From Schistosoma haematobium (Eukaryota; Platyhelminthes; Trematoda; Strigeidida; Schistosomatidae), in contig NC_067195.1 in the NCBI RefSeq assembly GCF_000699445.3, positions 63,401,591 to 63,465,590 on the forward strand: a stretch of 64,000 nucleotides of DNA. The letters run 5' to 3'. Position numbers and translations under genes: made by a program. Every line of letters begins with the position of its first letter. Within the stretch, counting starts at the first letter, position 1. Below the pieces are notes generated by a model. That model saw nothing but the letters and a program-made list of their open reading frames with translations. It searched no databases and was not told the origin of the DNA. Below, one piece after another: positions 32,809 through 48,090 of this stretch.

Positions 32809-35800
32809 CCTCAGTCAGTCAGTCAGCTACAACGTAGGACCAGGCACATATATGCATCGGTCCAAGTTGCCATACCTCATTAACACAACAAGATGGACAC
32901 CGAATTCATAAAAGTAATTCAGAGGTGGTAATATATAAAAGAAAGATTGCAATAAGGATATAGTACAGTAAGAAGAAATTATTTCGTAGAAAGAAAGATA
33001 TGGAGCGACTTTAATCTCTTAGTTTAAGGGAAGACAGAGAGTGTATACACCTACGCCATTGTGATCGATTCTGAGCCATGTCACCCACAGTCTCCAACCA
33101 TTGGTTACGACAGTCACGCAGACCCCAACCAAGTAGTCTGCATCTACCAACATGGCTCAGACTAGAAGTTAGTGACTTCAGGGACTGATGCGACGTTTTG
33201 GTTTGGCCGCCCTCTTAACTTTCTTCCAATCATCTCCAACACCGGTTAGCATTGCACGTCGTGGTAATCGGTGTTCAGGCATACGTAACACGTGGCCCAA
33301 CCATCTCAGTCGATGAAGATTCACAACCTCATCAACTGATTTACCATCATTCCCTAATACCCTGCACGTCTAACCTCACTATTACTTACCCAGTGATCCC
33401 AGCAGACGCCAGCAATATTTCCAAGGCATCTGTGATCAAATACTAGTAGCTTACGAGTGTGTTCTACTCTTAATGGTCATGTTTCGCTGTCGTAAAGTAG
33501 GACAGAACGAATTGCTGCACAGTATACTCGTCCTTTTATTGATAGACGGATATCTCTCCTTTGAAATAGGTGACGTAAGTTGGCAAAGGTGAAACGAGCT
33601 TTTCGAATCCGTGCTGAGATTCCGTCAGACACCAACCCATTGGGGCTGATCAGACTTCCAAGACAAGTGAAGTTGTCAACGCGTTCGACTACTTCACTCC
33701 CTATCCTTAGTTCAGGTGTTGACGCAGACCAGTTCTGAAGCAACAACTTGCATTTAGAGGGAGAGAAGCGCATTCCAAACATACTAGCATTGTTGCTTAG
33801 TGCCACCAAAAGACTGCATTTTATCAGCGTCTTCACCAAACAGGAGTGTCATCTGCGTATTCTAAGTCGATAAGTGGACCTCCTGGAAGGAGATCAATAC
33901 CCGAGAATTTAGTAGACGAGAATGTTATTTCCATCAATAGGTCTATGGTGAAGTTAAACAAAAATGGAGAAAGTAGACAGCCTTGACGGGCACCACTTGA
34001 GGTTGCAAAAGCAGATGACAGTTCGCCATAAGCTCTGACTCGTCTGGTAGTTATCGAGTAAAGAGTCTTCACAAGGTTTATGTACTTCTGAGATACGCCT
34101 TTCGATGACAGACACTGACACAGAATCTCGCGGTCTACCAAGTCAAATGCTGCTTTTAAGTCAAGAAAGACCACCATTGTCGGACGCCGATAAGTGTGCC
34201 TATATTCTAGAACCTGACGAACGGTGAATATGTGGTCGATGCAGCCACGACCAGGTCTGAAGCCAGCTTGATTCTCTCGTGTTTGCAGTTCACGAGTCTT
34301 AGTTAAGCGTCTAATAATTATCGAGGCTAGTATTTTAGATACTATATTAGTTAAACTAATCCCCCTGTGGTTGTCACAGGATGATTTTAACCCTCTCTTA
34401 TATATTGGGATGATGAGTGATTGTAACCAGTCAGATGGGATAACGTCTAACTCCCAGATCTTGGCTAAAACATTAGTCAACCTAGTCGCTAAAATTAGAC
34501 CACCATCCTTAAAGACCTCTGGAGCCAATCCATCTGGACCAGCTGCCCTTCCTCGTTTCAGACTAACTACAGCCTTTTGAACTTCAGCTAGAGTTGGGGA
34601 ACCTACTTCAATGTTCCATTCACACTGTCTGGGAATGGAGGGTAGTTGTAGAGTAGCTGAAGGTCCGCTGAACTGTTCTCTGAAATGTTCCGCCCATCGT
34701 TCTAAACGTCTGGACTGAGAGCAGATGAGGGTGTCGTCTTTTTCCGGAATAGTCTGACTTACACTTGACTTATTAATTCCAGTTTCTTTTATTAGTCTGT
34801 AGAGCTGTCTTGTGTTCCCTATAGCCGCCGCCTTTTCCATCTCTTGCTTTCGTTGCCCACCACTGTTCACGGTCGTTCCTTAGACTTTTGGTTAACCTAG
34901 ATCTGATTTGTTGTCGCTCTTCATCGTGTTCAGAGCCTGATGGGATGAGTTTACGAGGATCCATCAGTGCAGTAGACGTTGAGGAAATCCATTGGTTCTT
35001 TGTAACCATGTGGTTTAAATCACTGATAGATGTCACCGCTGTTTCCATAGCTGTTTGTATAGCTTTCCAAGCAACACCTGGGTCAGCCTCGTTTTCAGAA
35101 CTACCTAAGTGTGACCTCAGTTGTTCCTGGAACCTACTTTTGGTTTTCTCGCCACTCAATTCAGTTCTAATAGGTCTTTTTAGTGTGGCTTTTTTGCGTC
35201 CAGTGGGGCGCAAGCCGATGCGTGCCCGTATTGGAGCATGATCACAGTCGAAACATGAACTCAAAAACGATCGACGGTCTTCTGTCGAACCTCTCCAACG
35301 ATGACTGATGGCAATATGGTCTATTTGAGTCCATCGTTGGCTTGGTGTAGGGGGTCGCCATGTTAGACGATGTCTCCCCTTATGCTTCAAATTTGTATTT
35401 CTTAAAAATAAACGATTGTCTGAGCACAGTTGCAGCAGACGACCACCATTATCTGTTCGTTGTGCCGGAATACTAAAATACCCACCTAAATGCCTTTCTG
35501 TTTGGTTTAAACTACCTATCTGGGCGTTAAAGTCACCTGCTACGAGTACTATGTTTGAACGTTTAGCTTTTTGAAGAAGTTCAGATAGCTTACTGTAAAA
35601 TTCATCTTTCACTTCATCTGAGCTGCCGTCGGTGGGAGCGTAGGCAGAAACGACAAAAAGGTAACGACGTGTGTCCCTATCCTTCCGAGTTCTTACGGAG
35701 CCGTTTAGCCGAACAGCACATAAACGACTGTTAACGGGGATCCACTCTAATAGTGCTTGTTCAGCCCTCATGCTTAGTGCTATCCCTACTCCTGCCAGTC

Positions 35801-36732
35801 CACGAGAGCTGGCCGTCGGGTCACCAGATACATGGAGGGTGTATCTCGTTGGCTCTCCGTTTTGCTGAGGTGAGTTCAAGTGAATGACTACACTGGGATC
35901 CTGTGTGCGTGTTTCAGAGACACAGAATACATCAATGGTACGAGATTCTAGGGTTTTAGCCAAGGAGGCCTGTTGACCGATTTGACGTAGGGTGCGTACG
36001 TTGAAGGCTCCAATGTGTAGTTTGGAGTGAGGTTTCAGTAGACCTGGGACAGTGTTTTGAGCACTAGAATCGTTGGCTATGGTGACACTTGAAAGGGAAG
36101 CCGAAAAAGAAAGTTTAGAGGTGAAAGTCGATGTAGGAGGAATAATAGGAAGTGATGACGGAGGTTGATTATGGATACAGTGATCTTGAGTGCTGTTAGA
36201 GGTATGAGGGCGGTTATCACTTCCCGGTTACCCACATCGTGGAAGGGCTCTTCTGGAGGTGCCTGAAAAGGAAATTGGATTACAGGTGGTCTTAGTGACC
36301 TGGGAGCGTGACCGCAGTGCCCAAGGGACAACTGCTTGAGGTCGGTCACAAACGACCTTTTTATGAGTAAACTTTGTGTTAGCTCCGTACTTGTTGAGAA
36401 CTTACCGCCGGAGACGGATATCCGTGGGATAAGGCAGGTGTGCGTCTTTAGGGTCGACCCTTTCTAGCCCCACCCCTCCCTGTGGGAAGGCAGCGTCGCT
36501 GTCATGCTGGTTGTCTGAAGGAAACACCTTACTGCTGTCACACCTCTGTACAGTCAGCAGAACGACTTCGCCTTCGGACCTCGGGTTTGTTGCTTTTAGT
36601 TTTACCGCTCTTCAACCGACCTGTCTAACATGGTAGGACCTTGAGGAACGGTTGTTCCAGCCAGTATAGCTCGGTTGCTTCATCACGATACGCAAGTCTG
36701 ACCACCACGTCAAGGTAGCAACAACGGTCGGG
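32809..36732 (-). mobile_element. RTE-like LINE copy C, full length (about 3.9 kb) with target-site duplication
   Basis: Flanked by direct repeats ggcttatgga at 32799-32808 and 36733-36742 (13 bp if one mismatch is allowed). Reading the minus strand: a GC-rich 5' UTR of about 700 bp; an AP endonuclease from about 36035 (IGAFNVRTLRQIG, SETRTQDPS, LVAGDFNAQIGS, TQIDHIAISHRW, CDHAPIRARIG); a reverse transcriptase (AGPDGLAPEVFKDGG, NHRGISLTNIVSKILAS, VVFLDLKAAFDLVDR, GARQGCLLSPFLFN, LEYADD); and a 3' UTR ending in (GACT)n. Length, single ORF and tail suit the RTE clade (SR2-like), by recollection. The ORF is broken by frameshifts near 34850 and 33835, a TGA at 33477-33479 and a further shift near 33375. 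It lies 0.4 kb upstream of the PTEN start codon on the same strand, so its 3' end faces the PTEN promoter region. Confidence 0.92.
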
Positions 36733-37030
36733 GGCTTATGGATCTACTCCAAGAGCAAACAAATAAGTGTAAATATCTTTGAAAAAATTCTAAGAATATT
36801 TACAATTATCTTAGACACACGAAAACTTCGGAAGTGAAGATTTTCCAGAGTAAAAATAGACAGTGAGCATGCGCCTATCTATCCATAGATTGATCAGATT
36901 TTTCGCAGTAAAGACCTAGAAACATGAACAAATCTGTAATTATGGATAAAAATAAGTTCATATCAAGTTGTTTCGCAAGTACTCCCTCCGACTTTCAGCG
37001 TAAATGCCGGACGTTAGACTCCGTCTCAAT

Positions 37031-37546
37031 ATGAAAAGCGAGTGTCGATTGTTATTTCAGTATTTAGAGCCCCCAAATGCCCTGGTATGGCCAAGAGTAG
37101 GGTGGGCCGGTCCTCCCTCTCGAAATGCTCTCGCACGGCCGCGCGTATACAACCTCTGACAGGGAAGTCCTACTCACTGCCTTCTCGTGGCGCGGCTGCT
37201 GTCTACAAAAATGAGAAGACGGAAAGCGAATGTCCGGTGCTTTGACCGGATTCCAAACCAATGGTGCACATGGGCTCCAGTATCCTAAAGGAACAAATGG
37301 CGTGTGAACCGATCGTTGGTCACCGGCTACCATGGGACTGCATCTCCTCACGATGATCCACTGCCTTGTGGGTCAGACCTTTAAGTCAAAGGCTCGGGGT
37401 GTGGCACCCTGAGAAAACCACCTTCATCTGTTTGGGCACCCGGGCAGTATCAAAGCCCTCACACATATCGAATGAGATTTGTGTAGCGCATATGTATTTG
37501 GTGTCTCCCTGTACCAAAATTTGTGCTAAAATAATAATAATAATAA
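37031..37546 (+). mobile_element. Small LINE-derived, probably non-autonomous element
   Basis: GC-rich block of about 500 bp ending gcgcatatgtatttggtg, a tgtaccaaaatttgtg block and an (AAT)n tail. The same terminal block closes the LINE at 58025-60046. No RT or endonuclease frame is present; the 118-codon and 95-codon open frames across it match nothing I know. It looks like LINE leader sequence joined to a LINE 3' end. Confidence 0.6.
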
Positions 37547-40369
37547 ACCTGAGGTTGCCAGTCATGTCACACAAGTTGGCATTTCAGCGAAAAGAGCAGT
37601 TCAGAAGTGCAGGTTTTATGACTGCATACGAAAAAAGAATTTTTTTCCTAATAATTAGGCGCACTAACACTTCAATTCTTGTCTTTATGCATCAACAAAA
37701 AACAACTTGCCGAGCTGTATGACATCTCGACACAGGTGTATTTTCACGACGTAAGACAAAATACAAAAGCATCATCGGAGAAAACAAGAACATGTACGTA
37801 CTAATTTGAAGTTATAACTATTCATTGCTGTTTTATAGTTGGTGTTCAGCACCAGGAAACACAACTGCAAGTCATACTTCAGGTCGAAAATTGTTAAACA
37901 GATTACGGCAGTTTGGCATTGTTGTAAATTTTTGCGTTCATTAAATTTCAGAATTCACAAGATTATTTCAGTTCGTAATAGTAACACTGCAGTTATATAA
38001 ACTGTTTGTGATCAATATCCTTGTACCATGATTTTTCTTGTCAGATGTCTTTACCCATATGTCATTTTTTGACGTAGTCGATTGCAGTCGTTATGTGGTT
38101 TGTTACGGAAATAAAGGCAAATCTAGATGACCTTTGAGGTTAGGCAAAAGGTGGACAAAAAGGTGTATAATCAGGCGTACAGCGAAAACGTAAGCGAATA
38201 GTAAATGATTCGGCGCGTATATTGGTGAGAAGTAGACAAATCAGCGGCATTTTAAACACATACGGACAAAACGGTGGAATTATGCATTGTTTCTCCATGG
38301 CAGGCGAAAAAGCGGACAGTCTGTTGCGTTTTTCCATCACTTCTCCTTTATTTTCTAACGTAAAGTACCGTTTATTCCGCCCTTGTTCGCATATATTTCC
38401 ATTTATCATCTAGGATTCTTTTTATTTTATGAGTATATGCAAATACAATATTGATATACCTACGGGAGTGGTAAAAGATACTTGTCCATGTGTTACGGCA
38501 AATATTCGCGAAATAATTAACATGAATAGCTTGAAAAACATTTGTGCACAGAGGTTTTATCATGTATGATGCAGTGCACAGTGGTTTGACAAGATATTTA
38601 AACGAAATTAAAAAGACCCACTTTTCTCAATTATCATTTCGCTCCGGCCTTGAATACGTAAAGTCCGCCGTCGCTCAAATTTCAAACATTTCGTGACAAA
38701 AATATCGTAAGCTTAGTTTCTTTGTGGTCGAAAGCTATCATTAACCAATTCATTCGGCAGTACTCGTTTTTTCGTTTAACCCCAAAGGTCAAAACATTGG
38801 GCTATAATGATGAACGACCAAGAAGTATATCCTCGTAATACTTAGGGAAACTAAATCGACATCAAACCATGTTTCGTAAGATCCACCTGAAAATAAAACA
38901 GGTATGGCCTATTGTCGGAGGTTCCAAAGTCTACCAATCTTAACTGCTTAAACGTTCAAACGGATCTTCGAGCTCTTTGATGTTCTTTCCTAAGTGGAAT
39001 AATGCTTCAAATGTAAAAAAACATTGAGTGATATGGTGATCTGTTGATACGAAGAAGACTATGTGTAGAACGAAAACCCATGAGCTTGTTTGTTCTAATG
39101 ATTTTACGCTATACAAGGCACAGATGTAAACCGAACAAGAAGGCTCAATTGAGTTTGATTTTTAGTCGAAAAGCTTCTACGGTTGTTCCTCTTTGAACTC
39201 GCCTCAAGAGGACGATAATTTTTAATACGGGAGCGTTCTTTTGATTTGGTTTTGAGTAGACACTGATGGCAGTTCCTAATCATTCAAGAGGTAGGCTACC
39301 CTAACTTTCTGAAAAAAAACAGGAAAGAATATGTTTCATTGGCTACTGTATACTGATGAGAAGAGATACCTAAACTGCAAATTAAGATGATTCCAAACTT
39401 ATCTTGTGATGAAGCATGTGAAACTGAATTAATTCGAATGTGCTAGATATTTGAATTTGCCTACATTAAGGAGGAAGAAGGAATGTATATCATTCTTTAA
39501 ATCTTTTGGTCACCTACAAATAGCAAAGTCTCACAACACTGAACACACAGTAGGCCATTCATTAACAATAAGGAAAGGTTATGCTGTGGTAGATAAATAG
39601 CTAAAGTATATAGTTTCGTAAGTCCTTGACATTGACCTTGGCCTTATTTTTTACTGGATATTTAAAATTATGGTCTACTATGATGTTAGTACTGAGCTAA
39701 TAATAGACACAATCCTAAAATTGTAGATTTGTTATGATATAACTGCCTAATCTATAAGATCTTATGTAGAAGTTATGCCGTCGTCTACACCAACTCATCG
39801 TATCTTAACGATCACCAATACATGATGTAGAACAAACTTAGACTAGAGATAGAACAATATACTAAATATGGATAAATGATATAAGATAACATCCAACAAG
39901 GACCACGCCTGCGAGGCCGAGCCTTGTCATTCGATCAACTCCAGTAATTCAATCCCTTGTTCCCTCCTTCTCCATCGTTAGGTATTTGTCCGCGTTAAAT
40001 ATTGAACATCTATTTTCTGAGTAATCTCGTGTTCAGCTTTGAGGATTGTGTGGTCATGGTCCAATGCCACTACAGACACGCCCAAGCTGAAGGAGCTTGG
40101 TCACGCATCTGCTCCAAACCACGAGTGGGTACGCCATGCTACTCATCTCCCACAACTACTAGCCAGCTTAGATCAAACGCTTCTCAAAACATTGATAGCT
40201 TTCCAAATGCATCTTCGGATCCCTCCATTTCTGACTTCTGATTAGACTGGGTTGGGATACTTTGATTATAAAGGTGTTACTTGTAAGAGCGATGTCAAAC
40301 TTCGAATACCTGTGAAATCGTTAGTTATGAGTTCGACGTGACCTGGTACACCAAACAATAAACTGTGGA
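37547..40369. other. Intergenic, little recognised
   Basis: AT-rich with no gene recognised. 39900-40245 is GC-richer and carries two overlapping open frames of 68-79 codons without known motifs. It may be the start of the LTR element that follows. Confidence 0.4.
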
Positions 40370-42560
40370 TCTGTTGTGACTTTGTAACAGCTTAGGTTGG
40401 TTGGTTAAGAGTTGACCTCAAACAACCAAGCATATGCCAAAACAGTATTGTTCAAGTATTCATTCCTTTCCTTGTTTTGTGTAAGCGTTATATTCCCTAT
40501 TATCTTATATTGAATGTTGAGAGCCTTTGTTTGTCTGAACAGATAATCCCACGCTCCACTGTGACTGCGCTAAGATCGAAATAAAGACCTATTCACTACT
40601 TGTCTGGTTTCTTCTATCAATAGCACGAGGGTTACCTATAGACACGAAATTGGTGAGCCCGACGTGACTTAACATATCAGTTTTTAAGTTTTATTTTTAG
40701 ATATAGTGATATTATTTTTGTGTTTTCGGATTGTTTTCTACCCATTTAAATATTTTTTCTACACATTGTTGGAAAAGACATTCAAACTTTAGAAGAGCCA
40801 GGCTCTTATGTCCAGTACGTTCCAACTAATTAGATTCTGCCCTAATAACATGGAAACATGCTTCTGTTATACAGTATCTGACTTCGAACAACACATTGTG
40901 ACAGACCCACGTCAATAATCCCTCTCATTAGTGAGGAACTACCACGCAATTTTAACTAGTATGGTACACCTAGTATGTTTACTGGTGATGTCTGAAAAAC
41001 TTACAACCTGAAGAAAAAGACTGTCATTAAGCTTGGAGACCCAGCCAATCGAGAGACGTTAGAGCAGCTCCTTTGTCGCTGGTCAATGGATATTTGACTA
41101 AGACCCTTTTAGACGACTCTTTTTGTCCAAGCTTCCCTAACATGTGCACACTATTATTGTCTCATTCAAAAATATGCCGTATACGAACTGGCTGAATCTG
41201 CAAGCCAGACCCTAGACATCATTATGAGTCCTAGCGCCAAGGTCTATTCTGTCAAGCAAAAACCCCAAACAACACGAAAATGACTCTACAGATCCTTCTC
41301 ACACTCTCATTCGTCATCCGTATATTTATCATAATCGCAGGTGCTCTGAAATTCCTCAAACAATTCTGTCAGGGAAAAGAAACATATAACACTGATTAGT
41401 ATTAGCACCACAATATCTAAAATAAGTCTTGTGGAATTTGCGGGAAAGATTTCAGTTTCAATAACTCCAAACGTTCCGTCAAAAGGAACCTCTCAGGAGA
41501 CTTTCCTACTGGCACGTGTCAACGGAAACCGTGGCCGACGGTAATAGCCAGCTATCAAACATCAACAAAGAAAAGTCTCTACCTCGTCGACACTAGAGAA
41601 GAAGTGAGCATTCTTCCAGCAAATACCGACGACCATCAACAACATCAAGTCTTCACTTTACTGGCGGAAAGTGAAAAGAAGGTCGCCACATGTAGTAAGA
41701 GATATGTTTGTCTAAACATGGGTTTGTGCAGACTCACTCACTGGATTTTTGTTGTGATAGACGGTTCTATGGCAATCATTGGTATAGACATGCTATCTAT
41801 CGATACGAGCAATCGGAGGATGCTAGACGGGAATACTGAATTATCTTTCTGTGTAACATCACTTTCTGATTATAGGTTATGCTTAATCACTGTTAAGTAC
41901 ATAATAGATCCATAATATCAACGACTACTCGACAAATACCCAAAATTGTACCAAACGCGACTAAAATTCTCGTGTTTAACCAGCAATGTTGCACATTATA
42001 TCACGACTACATGACCACTTGTATTTTCGATGGTTCGCCGACTAACTCCCCAAAACTTAAGACTGGCCAAAAACGAATTCGAGCGTATGATGGACTTAAG
42101 AATGATCTAGCTACCGAACAGCGCTTGTGCGTCTTCATTGAGATGGCCCATAAAAAGGACAACAATCATTACCTTCCACCTACTGATTGTCGATGACTTA
42201 ATTTGATAACCACTCTCGATTGCTACTCCTTGCCACACATCCACAATTTGACAGCTACCTTAAAAGGTACAATTCTTCTTTACAAAGTCAATTTGATTAA
42301 GGGATATAACCTAATTCACATGACTACTTACGACATTCCTCAAAACGCTATCATTACTGCATTTGGACCCTACGGAATTTCGCACATGCGTTTCGGTCTA
42401 CGAAATGCTAAACAAACTTTCTAGAGATTCATCGTCCACCTCTTTAGAAGGTTGCATTTCGTACATGTGTATGTAGATGACCACAAGTTCAGACAGAGAA
42501 TCTCATCTACAGTATCCAGACCTTATTTTTGAACAACTGCGAAACACGACATTACTGTAA
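40370..42560 (+). mobile_element. Decayed gypsy-type LTR retrotransposon (gag, protease, RT pieces)
   Basis: A ttggtgagcccgacgtgac primer-binding-like sequence lies at about 40650-40668, after a likely 5' LTR with an AATAAA near 40580. Broken gag follows (FRRLFLSKLP near 41110), then a zinc-knuckle-like CGICGKDF (about 41419). A protease region reads SLYLVDTREEVSILPANTDD (about 41577-41635); the active-site DTG is DTR. The RT begins LPHIHNLTATLKG (about 42230) and includes FGPYGISHMRFGLRNAKQTF, a stop, and VHVYVDD (about 42462). Similarity ends abruptly after the YVDD region. No integrase or 3' LTR was found. Many stops make this inactive. Confidence 0.85.
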
Positions 42561-43318
42561 ACATTCAGGAATTTCAAACCGTAACTGAGCGCAGATATGA
42601 TTATATATACAGTGTTAAAAAAAAGAGAGATGACATGGTATTTTTATTAATATCACAAGAACCACAAAATCCTCATGTCACTTTAATATTGACTTTAATG
42701 TACATTTTACAAATTCAAATACAATAATTTTTCCTGACTCAACGAACAAAATTTTCAATATGTACATTATCCAAAACTAGTAATAAAATCTTTTTCAGTT
42801 GATGTTAAATAATTGGCATTGTAAGCAAAAGTGTAATCCATTTGAGTCTATAGGGGTTTTTGAAAAATAACATTTTTCCCCTTACTAAACCATATTTGTC
42901 TGATGTCTTCGAGCCAACAACATTTAAACTCATCAGAAATACGATCCAAAACATAGAATGAGTACTTATGATATTCAGAAAGAGTAAAAATAAATACTTC
43001 CACTTCTTCTACGCTGATCTCGTGTTTCGCAGAATGCAAGGATACGTTGTCAGTCCCCCAAAAATAACACGTGAGTCTATGTATAACGATCCCTTTCAGA
43101 CAATTTTAAACTTTTGCTTGCATCAATTTTGAAAGTATACCAAGTAGCTTGAAAAATGCTTCGTGATAAAGCATCTAATTTCGGTATGGACCCAAAAAAT
43201 ATTATCAGCATTTCTTTCTTTCAGAATAATAACAATCACCACTAAGGTTTACAGATGTAATAAAAAACATCTTATTAGTTTTCTGCAATGGATACTCGAG
43301 TAACATCACATCCTAACG
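42561..43318. other. Spacer, nothing recognised
   Basis: AT-rich sequence between the gypsy remnant and the duplicated LITAF 3' segment. Confidence 0.5.
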
Positions 43319-43892
43319 TCGTTTCAGAAATATTTTGCATGAAGTTAAATGAACACAATAAATAAACAATCTGACACTACTTCGTTTATCACATTCATCA
43401 TTTCATACACGAACTACTGTTCAAAGCTATGAATGAAATTAAAAAGCATGACTACACTAAAACATGAAGCTTCTGTTGCTATCCACATCACATACCATCA
43501 GCTAGGTTGTGGGAACATTAAATTCACTGGAAATATTAGATCTTGTGACAATCCACATTGTAAATATCCGATTCATCTCCATTCACACCACATCACATTC
43601 ACTATCTAGTTAAGTACTTCCTTCAAAGTTTACGTTACAGACCATCAGACACCTACAACAACTACATCATGATAACCAGTCGTTGGTGTACAATCCACAT
43701 CATCAATTAACTCAACTGAATATCCTCGATCTTAGTATCAGTCAATGATGAACACAAGATAAATTGACTGGATGAATTTCATCTTTTATATATTGGTGAC
43801 AAATGTATTTGTGAGAGAAACTTAACAAAGAAACGTACTCATTGACCAGTTTGATACAAAAGTATATATCACAACATATTTGCAAATCAACA

Positions 43893-45205
<1,313 letters not shown>

Positions 45206-45563
45206 TGTAGCGTGGCGTCGAGTAGCGGTTGACTATGATGACCACTACAGGAAGACTACGTGCCAGTTAACCGATAAAATCCCCCGTAAGCCAAATATCA
45301 GAAGGCAGTTTATGGCTGTAGTCGAGATGTATTCGTTGGAGATCTCGTGGTATCGAAAAATTACCGAGATCGTGCCAAAGGAGTACAAGTTTGGTTACTG
45401 AGCGTGACTGAATTCGTGCAAGGTTACAATTAAAGGAAGGAACAATGTCCTTAGTACAGATAAACAAGCAAGTACAGTAAAACAATCACTGGTACAATTG
45501 GTTATAATAATGATTGTTTCCATTAAACCAATCGCGTTCTCTTGATAAAAGTAGGTCACTACA
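45206..45563 (+). mobile_element. TGTAG...CTACA element, copy 2
   Basis: Begins TGTAGCG and ends CACTACA; 358 bp. The flanking 4-mers are TATC and CATC, a near-match consistent with a mutated 4-bp target duplication. Confidence 0.78.
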
Positions 45564-47735
45564 CATCACTCACGAATCATAGCCATACAAAAATAGGCTA
45601 AAGACAGGTGATGAATAGGGTAAACGGTACACACACACGCTCAAAATAGGTAATGCGCGGTGTGAAAAAGTTAGGGACTAGATAAAATGACGAGTGACAG
45701 ACATATGAGTGTACAATAGGCATATGAGCGTAGAACTAAGGGAGCATGAATTTAAGATGTACATTTACTGAGGATTACAATTCCCTATGAAAAAATGGAG
45801 TTATTATGAAGGTAAAAGTGACTCAATGTGCTGTCTGAGTTTTTAAAGTCCGTTCAAAAGCTATCATGAATCATCTAAGTGTGTGGTAGTACTAGAATTT
45901 ATCATATTTCATTTTGACAGTTTGGTTCAGACCCGAAAACCACAAGTCATTAATATGTATGAAAAATATTCTATGAAACAAAAAATTATAAATCTCTTGT
46001 GCTGTAGAATTATTTATTGTTCGGCTGAATAAAGTGGAAATAAAACAAAAGTATCTGTGGATCGATGACAATTTATGAGTGGTTCATGTTAGACATTTTA
46101 ATAACTTCACAAGTTTGAAAAATACTGTTGTTCTAATTTATCTTCACGACTATATGTGGCAATAAGATGTATTTGAATCATAGTACAAACTAAGAATCCC
46201 AGAAATAACGCACTTTAACCAAAAAGTATTAGATGAGCACGAACAAACCTATTGTATTCGGAATTCAAAATCAAGCAGTTAATAAGTACGAAGGAACCAT
46301 TAGTTCATACAAACACTACACTATAGTTGCTACAGTCCACTGAACATTGAAAGCATGTTTAATCCTAAATTGTATAGTCCAGTAGTGAACAGTCTCAGAT
46401 GCTCACCAGTTCAAAACAACTCTCTCCAGCCTCCAAAATATGCTCTAAACTGACCATTATGAAAGCTGACCAATGAATGAATTTTACCAGTTTGTAGTGA
46501 TATGGGTGTACAATTAGTGTAAAACGAGACATTTAGCAAATGGAATCAATTGTGAGAAATCAGTGTTTTCATATCACATATACATAGACTTCAATTACCC
46601 ATTTGCATCTTTCGGTGTGTTCTGTAATCAGAATCGTCTTCCCGTCTGGTCTTAAAATGTTCTACCGTTACTATGCTTTCGATGTACTGAAAATTATGGG
46701 GAATTCCAGTAAAAGAACTTAATGCAGAGGTAACAACGCACAAAGTTATTTGTACACCCAAAAATATTAAAAATACAAACCAAATGTCTGTTTATGAGCA
46801 AAACAAACAGCAATTACAAAGAAATGGTATATTAAACGACAAAAATTGATAACAATCATCACGAAATGAATGTTACTTGAGAGTCACTTCAAAGATAACA
46901 ATCACAAATCAGTTCACTTGATTAACGAAGGTTCCTCTGCACGCGATAGCAGCGATTGCGTGACCCGACATATAAATCCGATAGTATCACTGAATAATAA
47001 TCCAGGCCGAAATTCCAACATGAGATAAAATGGCTTAAAAGGGTGTTAAAAGAGCTTTATAATCTTCACTTACAAACCGTGGCCAATGAAGCAGAAGAAT
47101 AGGTGACAGAGATGGAGTTTTATTTGAATAACCACGATTGCATGAGCATTATTCAACCAATCAATTACGCCCTTTTTTTATAAACACATAGCAATAGGCT
47201 TTGGATATAAATATGGTTATATAGTGTAGTAAATAAAGAGAAAATGTCGTTACAAAAATCATTGAATATTAATGTCATTATAAACTTTTCTCTTCTCTAG
47301 ACGACTGTGATAGTTTCAACCCCACGTTTTGCTTCATGCTACTAACAAACAATCTTGTGAGTAGAGTCCTCCGCCATAACACTGTACAATACTATACTGT
47401 TTCTCACTTTTTTTCTGGACTTCAGAGGAAATATTTCACTCAGTCGTGTAGTGCGATCAAGGGGACTAGCAAAATATATAGTGAAGCATTTACAGCCATT
47501 ATATAGTTGTGGATAAATATTTGAAATCTTGCAAACAAGTTTATAAGTGCTATTTTATTAGGTACAAACCCACTTCATCTACATGCTTCTTGTTTATCTT
47601 CAGAAAGAAAAACAGCAGATATATTAGAATCTGTGCTTTAATTCAAAGTACAAAGGATGTGCAACATTATTATGGGCAACATGAATTTATTGAACATAGT
47701 TCGTTGAGACTTCTATGTTGTACTGAGCATGCATT
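45564..47735. other. Intergenic between LTR-like copies 2 and 3
   Basis: AT-rich. No coding sequence or known repeat recognised. Confidence 0.45.
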
Positions 47736-48090
47736 TGTAGTGTGGTGTCGAGTCCCAGTTGACTATGAACACCGCTACAAAGGAACGCGTACCAGAATAT
47801 CCATAAAATCCCCGGGAAGCCAAATATCAGAAGGCAATTAATGGATCCAGTCGAGATTTATTTGCTGGCGATCTCGTGGTATCGAAAGAATACCGAGATC
47901 GTGCCAGGATACAAGCTTGGTTACTGAGCGTAATCAGATTCACACGAGGTCACAATCAAAGTGAGTATAATGGATGTTTTTAGCACAGTTAAGCAAAGAG
48001 CACATTAAACAGTCACTGGTACAATTGGTCATAATAATAATTGTTTTCAATAAACCAATCGTGTTCTCGTGATAAAATTGAGTCACTACA
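47736..48090 (+). mobile_element. TGTAG...CTACA element, copy 3
   Basis: Begins TGTAGTG and ends CACTACA, an exact 7-bp inverted terminus; 355 bp. Flanked by perfect CATT repeats at 47732-47735 and 48091-48094. Confidence 0.82.

Noticed and set aside
34371..35868. Plus-strand open frames of 65-117 codons
   Set aside because: Antisense shadows of LINE copy C.
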